Below are positions 52,893-61,591 of a stretch of 64,000 nt of DNA, piece by piece (the stretch's first letter is position 1; every line of letters starts with the position of its first letter). Source of the stretch: Dysgonomonas sp. Marseille-P4677 (lineage in GTDB: Bacteria > Bacteroidota > Bacteroidia > Bacteroidales > Dysgonomonadaceae); NCBI RefSeq assembly GCF_016652235.1, contig NZ_JAEPKU010000001.1:116439-180438 (forward strand). The letters run 5' to 3'. The notes under the pieces were generated by a model. That model was not told the origin of the DNA, ran no database searches, and saw only the letters and a program-made list of their open reading frames with translations. Made by a program: the position numbers and the translations under genes.

Positions 52893-54251
52893 ATGTCTGA
52901 TAAGAAGAAAATTACGCGTAGAAAATTTATTAAAATTGCAGGAGCAACAAGTGCAGTTGGTATTATAGCAGCAGCCGGTATACACAAACTAACAGAATTT
53001 TCAAGTAAAGCAAAAGGTAAAATAGTTATTATAGGAGGGGGAGCTGCCGGTCTTAGTATGGCTGCTTTGTTGGATCGTTGGCTCGAGGAGCCGGATATAA
53101 CGCTTATAGATCCTTCCGATCGGCAATATTATCAGCCTGGCTTCACCTTGGTTGCATCGGGAGTCTATGAAGCTGATCAAGTATGGAAAAAACAAGAGGA
53201 TTGTGTTCCTGATAACATAAAATGGGTCAAAGATACAGTCAAAGAAGTGAATCCTGTATCTAATCAGATAATGACCGAGGCAAATGGTAATATTTCGTAT
53301 GATTTTCTAGTGTTGACACCTGGTCTACAAATAAATTGGGATAAGACAGAGGGTATAACTAAAGAGACGTTGGGAGAAGGAAATGCCCATTCAATTTATG
53401 ATTTTGATGGGGCTATCAAAACATGGGCTGCCATTCAGAAATTTTCTGAGACAGGAGGTAAGGCTATTTTTACCGATACATATACGAAACATAAATGTGG
53501 TGGCGCACCTAAAAAAATATGTCTTTTGACGGAGCATTATACCCGTAAACAGAATACTAGAGAGAAAGCTATTATCAACTACTACACAGCAGAAAAAGCT
53601 CTCTATGATGTTCCGTATTATGTTCCCAGACTACTCGAAATCTATAAAGAACGCAATGTAGATATAACTCTTAATACACGTTTGAAAGGAATCGATACGG
53701 TAGCAAAACGCGTTTATATGGAGAATATAGAGACAGTGGGAGAGGAAAAGATAGTTACTCCAATCATAGAGGATTATGAATTTTTACATTTTACTCCTCC
53801 TATGTCGGCTCCGGATTTTGTTCGTAATTCGGGTTTTTCGTGGACGGAAGGCAAATTAGCGGCTGAAGGCTGGGTGATGGTAGATAAAGAAACTCTGGTA
53901 CATAAAACGTATTCAAATGTTGTATGTCTTGGTGATTGTGCCGGAATCCCAACCAGTAAAACATCGGCGGCAATACGTAAGCAAGTTCCTGTGGCAGCAA
54001 TGAACCTGATCTCTTTAATGGAAGGGAAGAGTCCTACTGAAAAATATAATGGTTATGCTGCATGTCCTATTATTACAGACTATGGGCATGTCTTACTCTG
54101 TGAGTTTGACTATGATAAGAATCCTCAACCTTCGTTTCCTTTCACGCTTCTCGATATGTCGAAAGAGCAAGCTGCGGCATGGCAATTGAAAGTTAATATG
54201 TTAAAGCCTTTATATTACTATGGTATGTTGCATGGGCGTGGATTCTCCTGA
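52893..54251 (+). CDS. Tat-exported type II sulfide:quinone oxidoreductase-like flavoprotein
   Basis: A 452-residue FAD enzyme. The N-terminus KITRRKFIKIAGATSAVG is a twin-arginine signal (Arg9-Arg10) with a hydrophobic h-region, implying export of the folded, FAD-loaded protein. The FAD site is IVIIGGGAAGLSMAALLDR. The redox cysteines are those of type II SQR: Cys202 in KCGGAPKK and Cys349 in LGDCAGIPTSKT, the same motifs as human SQOR. It should oxidise sulfide and pass electrons to quinone on the outer face of the inner membrane. No sulfur-metabolism genes are adjacent. The alternative is another Tat-linked pyridine-nucleotide-disulfide-type oxidoreductase. Confidence 0.82.
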   Translation: MSDKKKITRRKFIKIAGATSAVGIIAAAGIHKLTEFSSKAKGKIVIIGGGAAGLSMAALLDRWLEEPDITLIDPSDRQYYQPGFTLVASGVYEADQVWKKQEDCVPDNIKWVKDTVKEVNPVSNQIMTEANGNISYDFLVLTPGLQINWDKTEGITKETLGEGNAHSIYDFDGAIKTWAAIQKFSETGGKAIFTDTYTKHKCGGAPKKICLLTEHYTRKQNTREKAIINYYTAEKALYDVPYYVPRLLEIYKERNVDITLNTRLKGIDTVAKRVYMENIETVGEEKIVTPIIEDYEFLHFTPPMSAPDFVRNSGFSWTEGKLAAEGWVMVDKETLVHKTYSNVVCLGDCAGIPTSKTSAAIRKQVPVAAMNLISLMEGKSPTEKYNGYAACPIITDYGHVLLCEFDYDKNPQPSFPFTLLDMSKEQAAAWQLKVNMLKPLYYYGMLHGRGFS

Positions 54252-54268
54252 TTGAGATTGATATAAAT

Positions 54269-54757
54269 CTATACTCCCAACTCTTTTTTTAACTGGTCTA
54301 TAGATTTGTTTAGTACGGGGTGTATGTATGTTCCAGCTATTTCGGCCAGGGGTAATAATACAAATGCTCGCTCGTGCAAATGTGGATGGGGAAGTGTCAA
54401 TTTTTCGTTAGAATAAATCTTATCATCGAATAGTAGTATATCTATATCTATTATACGATCTGCGTAGCCTTCATTATCAGACTTGCTTACACGCCCCATC
54501 TTTTTTTCTATTTCTTGTGTCCTTTGTAAAAGTTCCATTGGGCGAAGCTTTGTCTTCACCTCACATACTGCATTCAAGAAATTATTTTCTGATTCAAATC
54601 CGACAGGTTCTGTAACATAAAAAGCGGAAGTGGTGATAACCTCACCAATCCGCTCTTCTATCTCATTTATAGCATGATCAAGATTCTCGCCTCTGTCTCC
54701 TATATTGGATCCCAAGCCTAAGAATACATCGTATGAAATTTCTTTATCTAGTAACAT
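54269..54757 (-). CDS. folK: 2-amino-4-hydroxy-6-hydroxymethyldihydropteridine pyrophosphokinase
   Basis: A 162-residue folate-pathway enzyme that pyrophosphorylates 6-hydroxymethyl-dihydropterin. FLGLGSNIGDRGENL, YVTEPVGFESENNFLN, and ADRIIDIDILLFDD followed by TLPHPHLHERAFVLLPLAEI are complete HPPK motifs. Its start is the base after the queA stop, so it is the last gene of the ftsX operon. Confidence 0.95.
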   Translation of the reverse strand: MLLDKEISYDVFLGLGSNIGDRGENLDHAINEIEERIGEVITTSAFYVTEPVGFESENNFLNAVCEVKTKLRPMELLQRTQEIEKKMGRVSKSDNEGYADRIIDIDILLFDDKIYSNEKLTLPHPHLHERAFVLLPLAEIAGTYIHPVLNKSIDQLKKELGV

Positions 54758-55807
54758 TTATATTATCAACATTGCATCACCATATGTACCAAAACGATAC
54801 TTCTCTTTCACAGCCAGCTCATATATATCCATTATACGATCGTATCCGCCAAATGCAGCAGTCATCATCAATAATGTAGATTGTGGTAAATGGAAATTAG
54901 TAACCATGGAGTCAGCTATGCCAAAATCGTATGGAGGGAAGATAAATTTATTTGTCCAACCATTGTTTGTTTTGAGATGTCCATCTGTACTTACAATAGT
55001 TTCAATTGCTCTCATTACAGAAGTTCCTACTGCGCATACACGATGACCGCCGTCTTTTGCTTTATTAACGAGCATTGTTGCTTCCTCTGTTATCTGTAGT
55101 TGCTCCGAATCCATTTTATGTTTGGTCAGATCTTCAACATCGATATCCCTGTAATTACCTAAGCCTGAGTGAAGCGTAATATACGCAAAATCGACACCTT
55201 TAATTTCCATACGTTTCAACAGTTCGCGGCTAAAATGCAATCCTGCTGCTGGAGCAACAACAGCTCCTTCGTTTTTAGCAAAAATGGTTTGATAACGTTC
55301 TTTATCATCAGCTTCTTCAGATCTATTCAGATATTTTGGAATCGGCGTTTCACCCAAAGCATAAAGAGCTTTTCTGAATTCCTCGCTAGGGCCATCATAA
55401 AGAAAGCGCAGTGTACGTCCACGAGATGTGGTGTTATCAATTACTTCAGCAACCATAGAATCATCATCACCGAAATATAGTTTATTTCCGATACGAATTT
55501 TACGAGCCGGATCGACTAATACGTCCCAAAGATGAAATTCCTCGTTGAGCTCTCTTAGTAAGAATACCTCAATAGTAGCACCGGTTTTCTCCTTATTTCC
55601 ATACAAACGGGCTGGGAAGACCTTTGTGTCGTTAAAGATAAATATATCTTTATTGTCGAAATAATCAAGGATATCCTTAAAGACCTTATGTTCAATTTCA
55701 CCAGTCTTACGGTTGACAACCAACATACGGGATTCATCCCTGTTCTTAGCAGGATGAGAGGCGATCAGTTCATCAGGCAAGTCAAATTTGAATTGGGAAA
55801 GTTTCAT
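54758..55807 (-). CDS. queA: S-adenosylmethionine:tRNA ribosyltransferase-isomerase
   Basis: A 349-residue enzyme that transfers the ribosyl part of SAM to preQ1 in tRNA to form epoxyqueuosine. [46 protein letters not shown] and [13 protein letters not shown] are family landmarks; the C-terminal [20 protein letters not shown] is also typical. A 78-bp gap separates it from truB; I see no preQ1 riboswitch there. Confidence 0.95.
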   Translation of the reverse strand: MKLSQFKFDLPDELIASHPAKNRDESRMLVVNRKTGEIEHKVFKDILDYFDNKDIFIFNDTKVFPARLYGNKEKTGATIEVFLLRELNEEFHLWDVLVDPARKIRIGNKLYFGDDDSMVAEVIDNTTSRGRTLRFLYDGPSEEFRKALYALGETPIPKYLNRSEEADDKERYQTIFAKNEGAVVAPAAGLHFSRELLKRMEIKGVDFAYITLHSGLGNYRDIDVEDLTKHKMDSEQLQITEEATMLVNKAKDGGHRVCAVGTSVMRAIETIVSTDGHLKTNNGWTNKFIFPPYDFGIADSMVTNFHLPQSTLLMMTAAFGGYDRIMDIYELAVKEKYRFGTYGDAMLII

Positions 55808-55885
55808 ATTTAATATTTTAATTTGTTTATATTCTTATTCAATTCTTTATAACCAATCTAATTTGTAGGCTGGTTAATTAGAAGT

Positions 55886-56575
55886 CTAAAGGATTAAAGC
55901 TTCTACAAATTCTTCTATTTGCGCTCCATCAATGCATTGATCTAATGTAACATCGCCAATGCGAGTCCGTTCCAATGCTGTTAAATGCCCACCCGAGCCC
56001 AAAGCTAATCCAATGTCGCGCGCTAAGGCTCTGATATAGGTGCCCTTACTACATACCACTCTGATCTTTACTTGAGGGAAGGCATAATCTAATAGTTCTA
56101 TTTCGTCTATTGCCAGTAATTTAGGTTTTAGTTCAACATCCTGGCCCTCTCTAGCAAACTCATAAGCTCTCTTTCCGTCCACTTTACAAGCAGAATAAGT
56201 AGGAGGAACCTGTTGGATCTCACCTATGAATTGAACTAATGTTTTTTCGACCAGTTCTTTCGTTATATGCTCTGTGGGATATGTCCCATCTATTTCAGTT
56301 TCAAGATCAAAAGATGGTGTTGTTTCTCCTAATTTTATGGTCGCAATGTATTCTTTTGTCTGATATTGAAATGTCTCAATCAATTTTGTTTTTTTTCCGG
56401 TGCATATAATCATTACTCCGGTTGCAAGAGGATCAAGTGTCCCGGCATGTCCTACTTTTAGTTTCTTTACGCCAAGTTTACGACAAAGCTTATTTCTCAA
56501 TCTTCTGACTAAAGTAAATGAAGTCCAATTAAGTGGCTTATTTATATATAAAACTTCTCCTGATATAAAATCCAT
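55886..56575 (-). CDS. truB: tRNA pseudouridine-55 synthase
   Basis: A 229-residue pseudouridine synthase. The start YINKPLNWTSFTLVRRLRNK and KVGHAGTLDPLATGVMII supply the catalytic Asp in the GTLDPLA motif. Residues from QVPPTYSACKVDGKRAYE onward and CSKGTYIRALARDIG complete the TruB core. It lacks a long PUA domain, as do many short bacterial TruB proteins. The start overlaps the uppP stop by 1 bp (TAATG). Confidence 0.95.
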   Translation of the reverse strand: MDFISGEVLYINKPLNWTSFTLVRRLRNKLCRKLGVKKLKVGHAGTLDPLATGVMIICTGKKTKLIETFQYQTKEYIATIKLGETTPSFDLETEIDGTYPTEHITKELVEKTLVQFIGEIQQVPPTYSACKVDGKRAYEFAREGQDVELKPKLLAIDEIELLDYAFPQVKIRVVCSKGTYIRALARDIGLALGSGGHLTALERTRIGDVTLDQCIDGAQIEEFVEALIL

Positions 56576-57429
56576 TATATGATCGCTAATTCATGTCCAG
56601 TAAGCAATAATGCTAATAGGATACCTCCCACAATAATACGATACCACCCGAAAAGTTTAAAGCCATACTTTGTAACAAATCCAATAAAGAACTTGATAGC
56701 AAGTAATGCGACTATAAAAGCAACAACATTACCTATTATTAATACTCCAATATTATCTTTCAACAAGTCAAAGCCTGTATCGGACATTATCAACTTCAGG
56801 AGTTTGTATCCTGTTGCGGCCGCCATAGTAGGAACGGCCAGAAAAAATGAGAATTCAGCAGCATTCTTACGGCTCAACCCTCTGCTCATACCTCCTACGA
56901 TTGTGGCCATTGATCGGGAGACCCCCGGTATCATAGCTATACATTGATAAAAACCGATAATAAATGCGTTCTTATATGTTATATTCTGAGGCCCTTCTTC
57001 GGGTCTGCTGAACCACTTGTCTACAAATAGCATGAGAATACCACCCAATACTAGCATGATGGCTACAACCAGCACACTCTCGAGTAATTCATCTATTACG
57101 TCGTTGAAAAGAAAGCCTAAGATAGCTGCAGGTATAAATCCGGCGAGCAGCTTCCAATAAAATTCGTACTTATAAAAAATTGTATCGATCAGTTTTCCTT
57201 TTGCCGATTCGGGAATGTCCTTATTTAATCTAAAGAATCGATTCCAATATAATACAATTACCGAAAGAATAGCTCCAAACTGAATAATAACAGTGAATGC
57301 TTTTACAAATTCATTGCTTTCTATGCCCAACAGACTCTGGGCGATAATCATATGTCCTGTCGAAGATACCGGCAGAAACTCTGTAAGTCCCTCTACAATA
57401 GCAATGATAATTGCTTCAATAATACTCAT
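56575..57429 (-). CDS. uppP: undecaprenyl-diphosphatase (BacA type)
   Basis: A 284-residue membrane protein with about eight TM helices that recycles undecaprenyl diphosphate to the monophosphate, supporting cell-wall and O-antigen synthesis. The motifs [17 protein letters not shown] and [13 protein letters not shown] are the conserved catalytic segments. It sits between DUF3098 and truB in a tight operon. Confidence 0.96.
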   Translation of the reverse strand: MSIIEAIIIAIVEGLTEFLPVSSTGHMIIAQSLLGIESNEFVKAFTVIIQFGAILSVIVLYWNRFFRLNKDIPESAKGKLIDTIFYKYEFYWKLLAGFIPAAILGFLFNDVIDELLESVLVVAIMLVLGGILMLFVDKWFSRPEEGPQNITYKNAFIIGFYQCIAMIPGVSRSMATIVGGMSRGLSRKNAAEFSFFLAVPTMAAATGYKLLKLIMSDTGFDLLKDNIGVLIIGNVVAFIVALLAIKFFIGFVTKYGFKLFGWYRIIVGGILLALLLTGHELAII

Positions 57430-57448
57430 CCTTGATTATGTGTTTTGT

Positions 57449-57709
57449 TTAGTTAGTGCGCTCTTTTTTCTCTTCAGCCAATTCTTTCTTACGAGGGAAT
57501 AATATGCCCACAATCATAAGAAGGAACCCTGCAAAACAAACCATTGGTGCTACTACAATTCTCTTGGTACTAAAGATGTCAGGTTCGAAACCTCCTTCAA
57601 CTGTAGTCGCCGGTCCTGTCATTAAAATGAATCCAACGATAATGAGGATTACCGAAGCCGCGCAAATAATATAGTTTTGTTTACTAAAAGCAAAATTTTT
57701 CTTATCCAT
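57449..57709 (-). CDS. DUF3098 small membrane protein
   Basis: An 86-residue protein with two TM helices (about 13-31 and 52-70) connected by a short loop, basic at both ends. It matches DUF3098, which in Bacteroidetes almost always lies between ftsX and uppP; its function is unknown, but the position links it to cell division or envelope growth. Gaps of 6 and 19 bp to its neighbours. Confidence 0.85.
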   Translation of the reverse strand: MDKKNFAFSKQNYIICAASVILIIVGFILMTGPATTVEGGFEPDIFSTKRIVVAPMVCFAGFLLMIVGILFPRKKELAEEKKERTN

Positions 57710-57715
57710 AATGAT

Positions 57716-58594
57716 TTATACGTGATAAAGTTTATTTGTTGTCATTTTTAAATACCTATTAACTGCCGATATAGTTGCTAATACTGTGATAATGATTCCT
57801 GAAACTAAAACAATTCCATATACAACCAACAGTTCATACATTTTTACAATAGATATCAATTCCGGATATTCTCGTGTAAAGTAATAAATAACACCTGTTA
57901 TTGCGACGTTAGCCAGAATAGCAGCTAAGATGCCGGATATGACTGTGCTAAATATAAAAGGTCTCCGAATAAAACCATTAGTAGCGCCTACCAGTCTCAT
58001 CGTATTGATAAGAAAACGTTTTGAGTAGATATTTAATTGTATAGTATTTCTAATTAATGTAAATGAAATGACAATAAGTATCACTGCAAGGAGAAGGAGG
58101 ATGGAGCCGACTTTAGATAAGTTTTCATTCGCTTTGGCTATATCTTCTTCTTTAAAAGAAAGTCCTTTAGTTAATTTAAACTCTTTGAAGCTGGCTTCTA
58201 CCTTCTTTATGCTATCCGTATTTACATATTCCGACTTGATAAATACATCAAAGTAACTTCGCGAAGGATCATAACCTAAAACTTCTTCAGGGTCACCTCC
58301 CAAGTCTTCAATTAATTGCTTCTTTACTTCTTCTTTACTGATGTATATAGTCGATTTTACATAAGGATTCGCCTCTATTTTAGCTTTTGTTCTCTGAATA
58401 GCGGCGGCATCCAGATTTCCGGTCAGCTCAATGGATATTCCAATGTTTTCTTTAACGTAGGACGCGAGTCCTTTTCCTGTAAATGCGACCAAGATCGTAA
58501 GTCCCAATAAGAAAAGTACAAGAGTGATACTGATTGTAGTGATTACCCCTGCTGTAAATAATGATACCGTTTTTACTTGACGTTTATCAGACAT
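57716..58594 (-). CDS. ftsX: cell-division ABC transporter-like permease FtsX
   Basis: A 292-residue inner-membrane protein with four TM helices (about 20-40, then three in residues 165-280) and a periplasmic domain between the first and second. It has the FtsX extracellular ferredoxin-like region and FLINTMRLVGATNGFIRRPF, the typical permease segment. With FtsE it links divisome activity to peptidoglycan hydrolases; ftsE is not in the window. First gene of the run to folK. Confidence 0.92.
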   Translation of the reverse strand: MSDKRQVKTVSLFTAGVITTISITLVLFLLGLTILVAFTGKGLASYVKENIGISIELTGNLDAAAIQRTKAKIEANPYVKSTIYISKEEVKKQLIEDLGGDPEEVLGYDPSRSYFDVFIKSEYVNTDSIKKVEASFKEFKLTKGLSFKEEDIAKANENLSKVGSILLLLAVILIVISFTLIRNTIQLNIYSKRFLINTMRLVGATNGFIRRPFIFSTVISGILAAILANVAITGVIYYFTREYPELISIVKMYELLVVYGIVLVSGIIITVLATISAVNRYLKMTTNKLYHV

Positions 58595-58759
58595 ATTCCA
58601 ATTAAGACAATTTAGATAGTTTTACATATGGATATAAAACACCCAAATTCGCTGCAAAGGAACAAAATAAATACATCTTTCGATACTATTTTTGTTTTTT
58701 TTAATAATTAAATCTTTGCAACTATCCGAATTACTTTTATACCCCTTAAAATATTATTG

Positions 58760-58767
58760 TATATTTG
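58760..58767 (+). promoter_or_regulatory. promoter -7 box for galM
   Basis: TATATTTG, full match, 58 nt before the start. Confidence 0.5.
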
Positions 58768-58825
58768 CGCTTAACATTTAATCTTCTTGTTAATATATAA
58801 ACTAATATAAACCAGATAAAATATC

Positions 58826-59902
58826 ATGCAAACAACCCTTACTAAGTCAGGATTGAATCCTGCAAACTTCTCAGGTAAAGTAGATAACAAAGAAGTGCAC
58901 ATGTATGTTCTCACAAATGATAAAGGAGCGGAAGTTACTGTAATCAATTGCGGTGCAAAAATAGTTTCTTTGTCTGTTCCGGATAAGAATGGCAAATTGA
59001 CGGATGTCGTTTTAGGCCAGAGTAGTCTTGATGAATACCTCAATTCGGAAGAGCCGTATTTTGGAGCTGTGTGTGGACGTACGGCAAACCGTATAGCTAA
59101 CGGTCAATTTACATTAGATGGCGTAGTATACAAACTGGCTGTAAATAATGGACCAAATAATCTTCATGGAGGGTTGAAAGGCTTTAATTCGGTTGTGTGG
59201 GATGCAAAGCAAGTGGATTCGCAAACTCTAGAGCTTTCTTATACATCAAAAGATGGTGAAGAAGGTTTTCCCGGAAACCTTGATGTGACAATTACTTATT
59301 GCCTGACAAATGAGAATGCATTGAAGATAAACTATGAGGCAAAAACTGATAAGGCCACAATTATTAATTTGACAAATCATTCTTATTTTAATCTATCGGG
59401 CGAAGGTGATCCTAGTATCAACGACCATGTACTAGTGATGCATGCTTCTAAATATTTGCCTACAGATAATACTGCTATACCTTATGGTAAGGCGGAAGAA
59501 GTGAAAGGTACTCCGTTCGATTTTACAACTCCTCATACTATAGGGGAGCGCATAGAAGATGATTTTGAGCAGCTCCATTTTGGGAAGGGATATGATCATA
59601 CAATGGTTTTAGATAAATTTGACGGTGGATGTAATCTTGCAATAGAATGTTATTCTCCTAAAACCGGTATACAAATGGATGTGTTGACCACTGAGCCTGG
59701 AGTGCAGATGTATACAGGGAATTGGATGACAGGAAATTTGGAAGGAAAGCATGGACATCGTTACCCTTCACGGGCAGCAGTATGTTTTGAAACTCAACAT
59801 TTTCCAGATAGCATTAATAAGCCTGAGTATCCGAGTGTGATACTGAGACCAGGTGAAATATTTAAGAGTGAAACCGTATTTGCTTTCTCAATCAAGGGAT
59901 AA
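58826..59902 (+). CDS. galM: galactose mutarotase (aldose 1-epimerase)
   Basis: A 358-residue beta-sandwich enzyme that interconverts alpha and beta anomers of aldoses, feeding the Leloir pathway. AVCGRTANRIANGQF, NNGPNNLHGG (substrate His), NLTNHSYFNLSG (catalytic His) and the catalytic Glu in TTEPGVQMYTGN are all present, with GYDHTMVLD before the last. No signal peptide, so it acts in the cytoplasm. It fits with the nearby GH97 enzyme, whose active site looks alpha-galactosidase-like. Confidence 0.95.
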   Translation: MQTTLTKSGLNPANFSGKVDNKEVHMYVLTNDKGAEVTVINCGAKIVSLSVPDKNGKLTDVVLGQSSLDEYLNSEEPYFGAVCGRTANRIANGQFTLDGVVYKLAVNNGPNNLHGGLKGFNSVVWDAKQVDSQTLELSYTSKDGEEGFPGNLDVTITYCLTNENALKINYEAKTDKATIINLTNHSYFNLSGEGDPSINDHVLVMHASKYLPTDNTAIPYGKAEEVKGTPFDFTTPHTIGERIEDDFEQLHFGKGYDHTMVLDKFDGGCNLAIECYSPKTGIQMDVLTTEPGVQMYTGNWMTGNLEGKHGHRYPSRAAVCFETQHFPDSINKPEYPSVILRPGEIFKSETVFAFSIKG

Positions 59903-60237
59903 AGGTTATTTAAATAAAATAGGAGAGGGGGAAGATATTCGGCCCCCTCTTCTGTATTATAAGGGCTGTTGGCCTCTTCTTTTTAGGGCCATTTTTACGC
60001 AGTTCCTTATGTATAGTTTTGCTGATATAAAGTGGATAAACATTACGATACATTTCTCTCGGCGTTTAATCGTTATTTATCTATCTATGTTGTAAGTTAT
60101 TATTCTCAGGTTCGGTTGCGTCCTGCATCCAAGCATCTATTTTGTATGGTTGTAACAGCCTTTCTGTTCTTTTAGATTATTATTCTCTCGAAACAACAAA
60201 GATCAACAAACAATATAAAAGCAATTTTTACTCTGAT
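59903..60237 (+). other. 335-bp convergent intergenic region
   Basis: A GC-rich hairpin (AGAGGGGG at 59924-59931 with CCCCCTCT at 59943-59950) follows galM and may terminate it, although the T-run is weak. The remaining bases contain no credible gene. Confidence 0.65.
59924..59950 (+). terminator. probable terminator after galM
   Basis: An 8-bp G/C-rich stem and 11-nt loop, followed only by TCTGTATTA; strong stem, weak U-tract. Confidence 0.55.
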
Positions 60238-61578
60238 TTATAATTGTTTAAACTCCCAATAATCTAAAAAGAAAAGATTGTCTTTTTGAGAATTACTTTT
60301 AAAACAGAGATACAGATCATGCACACCTTGAGCTTCCTTAATCGGGCACGACAAAAGCTTATATCTATCCATAGCTCCCGAACGTGTTACAGGCAATGTT
60401 CCTATAAGCTTCCCTGTAGTACTACCTAAACGAAGCTCAATATAACCTCCATCGACATTACATGCTGCTAGGACAGAAAATTCCCGGCCGCCCTTTTTGA
60501 AGTCAACCCCACGGAGGCATAAAGATTCATTATTATCAATATTCGTCAAACAAATTCTACCATCAGGCATCTTTTCCGTTTTCAGACCGTAACCCCATGC
60601 CATAGTTTCAGCCTCTACACGGCGGTAAGGGTCGAATGGTTCGATTTGTTCCAAAATTGTCTCCGCCCAATAAGGAACCTCTTGAATAGTCCCATCTGTA
60701 TTATAAAGCATTTTTGCAGCCATAGACGATCTCCGTTCGTGATGTTTAAAGGTTTCCAGATGCATTAAGTCATAACTTAATCCGAAAACATAAGAACTAC
60801 CCTTATAGTCGATAATACCGGGATGATTTCCCCGGCTACGGTGAGTTGGCTTCATGATATGTCCTTTAGTTGTCCACGGCCCCGTTGGCGAACCGCTCAT
60901 AGCATAACCTATTCCCTCTGGACAGCAAGTAGAGGCAAATGCCATATAATAATGCCCATTTCTTTTATATACCCAAGGACCCTCCTGGTAATGTTCAGGC
61001 TTATTTTCCAACTTCACGATATCGCCTGAATACGATATCATATCCTCATTGAGTTTTACATAGTAAACATTTGGATTTCCCCAATACATATAAGCCTGGC
61101 CGTCGTCGTCAATGAACACAGAAGGGTCAATATCGTCCCAATGCTCTTTTTGCCATACAAGTGGTTTGTTTATAGGATCTTTAAATGGACCATAAGGAGT
61201 ATCAGCTACAAGTACACCAATTCCTTGACCGTGTAGGGGACAATACATATAGAACTTTCCGTTTCGCTCGATACATTGTTGTGCCCAAGCTCCATTATCG
61301 CGTGTTGCCCACTTAAAGTCTTTTAAGGTTGCCACTATTCCATGATCAGTCCAGTTTACCATATCAGTAGAAGAATACAGCAACCAGTCCAACATCTTAA
61401 ACCCTTCAGCATCATCCTCATCATGAGTGGTATAAAGAAATACAGTATCATTGTAAACCATTGGAGCGGGATCGGCTGTATATTTAGTTTGAATAAGAGG
61501 GTTCTGAGCAAAGCTGACAATAGGCAAGTTAAGTAATATTTGAACGAGTAGTGGCAAAAATATTAAATGAGTTTTCAT
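60238..61578 (-). CDS. GH43 family glycoside hydrolase with C-terminal CBM6-like domain
   Basis: A 446-residue exported protein (signal peptide about 1-24, ending FAQ). The five-bladed propeller has the catalytic base Asp36 in TADPAPMVYND, the pKa-modulating Asp in IDPSVFIDDDGQAYMYWG, and the acid Glu in YQEGPWVYKRNG. A carbohydrate-binding module from about residue 315 follows. GH43 enzymes remove arabinofuranose or xylose from plant polysaccharides; exact linkage is not readable here. It follows GH97 by 13 bp and is cotranscribed. Confidence 0.88.
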   Translation of the reverse strand: MKTHLIFLPLLVQILLNLPIVSFAQNPLIQTKYTADPAPMVYNDTVFLYTTHDEDDAEGFKMLDWLLYSSTDMVNWTDHGIVATLKDFKWATRDNGAWAQQCIERNGKFYMYCPLHGQGIGVLVADTPYGPFKDPINKPLVWQKEHWDDIDPSVFIDDDGQAYMYWGNPNVYYVKLNEDMISYSGDIVKLENKPEHYQEGPWVYKRNGHYYMAFASTCCPEGIGYAMSGSPTGPWTTKGHIMKPTHRSRGNHPGIIDYKGSSYVFGLSYDLMHLETFKHHERRSSMAAKMLYNTDGTIQEVPYWAETILEQIEPFDPYRRVEAETMAWGYGLKTEKMPDGRICLTNIDNNESLCLRGVDFKKGGREFSVLAACNVDGGYIELRLGSTTGKLIGTLPVTRSGAMDRYKLLSCPIKEAQGVHDLYLCFKSNSQKDNLFFLDYWEFKQL

Positions 61579-61591
61579 ATCTATTTATTTT

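Noticed and set aside
55808..55885. A possible preQ1 riboswitch before queA
   Set aside because: The 78-bp gap has only a weak AACCA/TGGTT stem and no A-rich pseudoknot tail that would identify a preQ1-I element.
59853..60095. An 80-codon frame running off the end of galM
   Set aside because: It starts inside galM in another frame, passes through the hairpin after galM and has no features of a protein.
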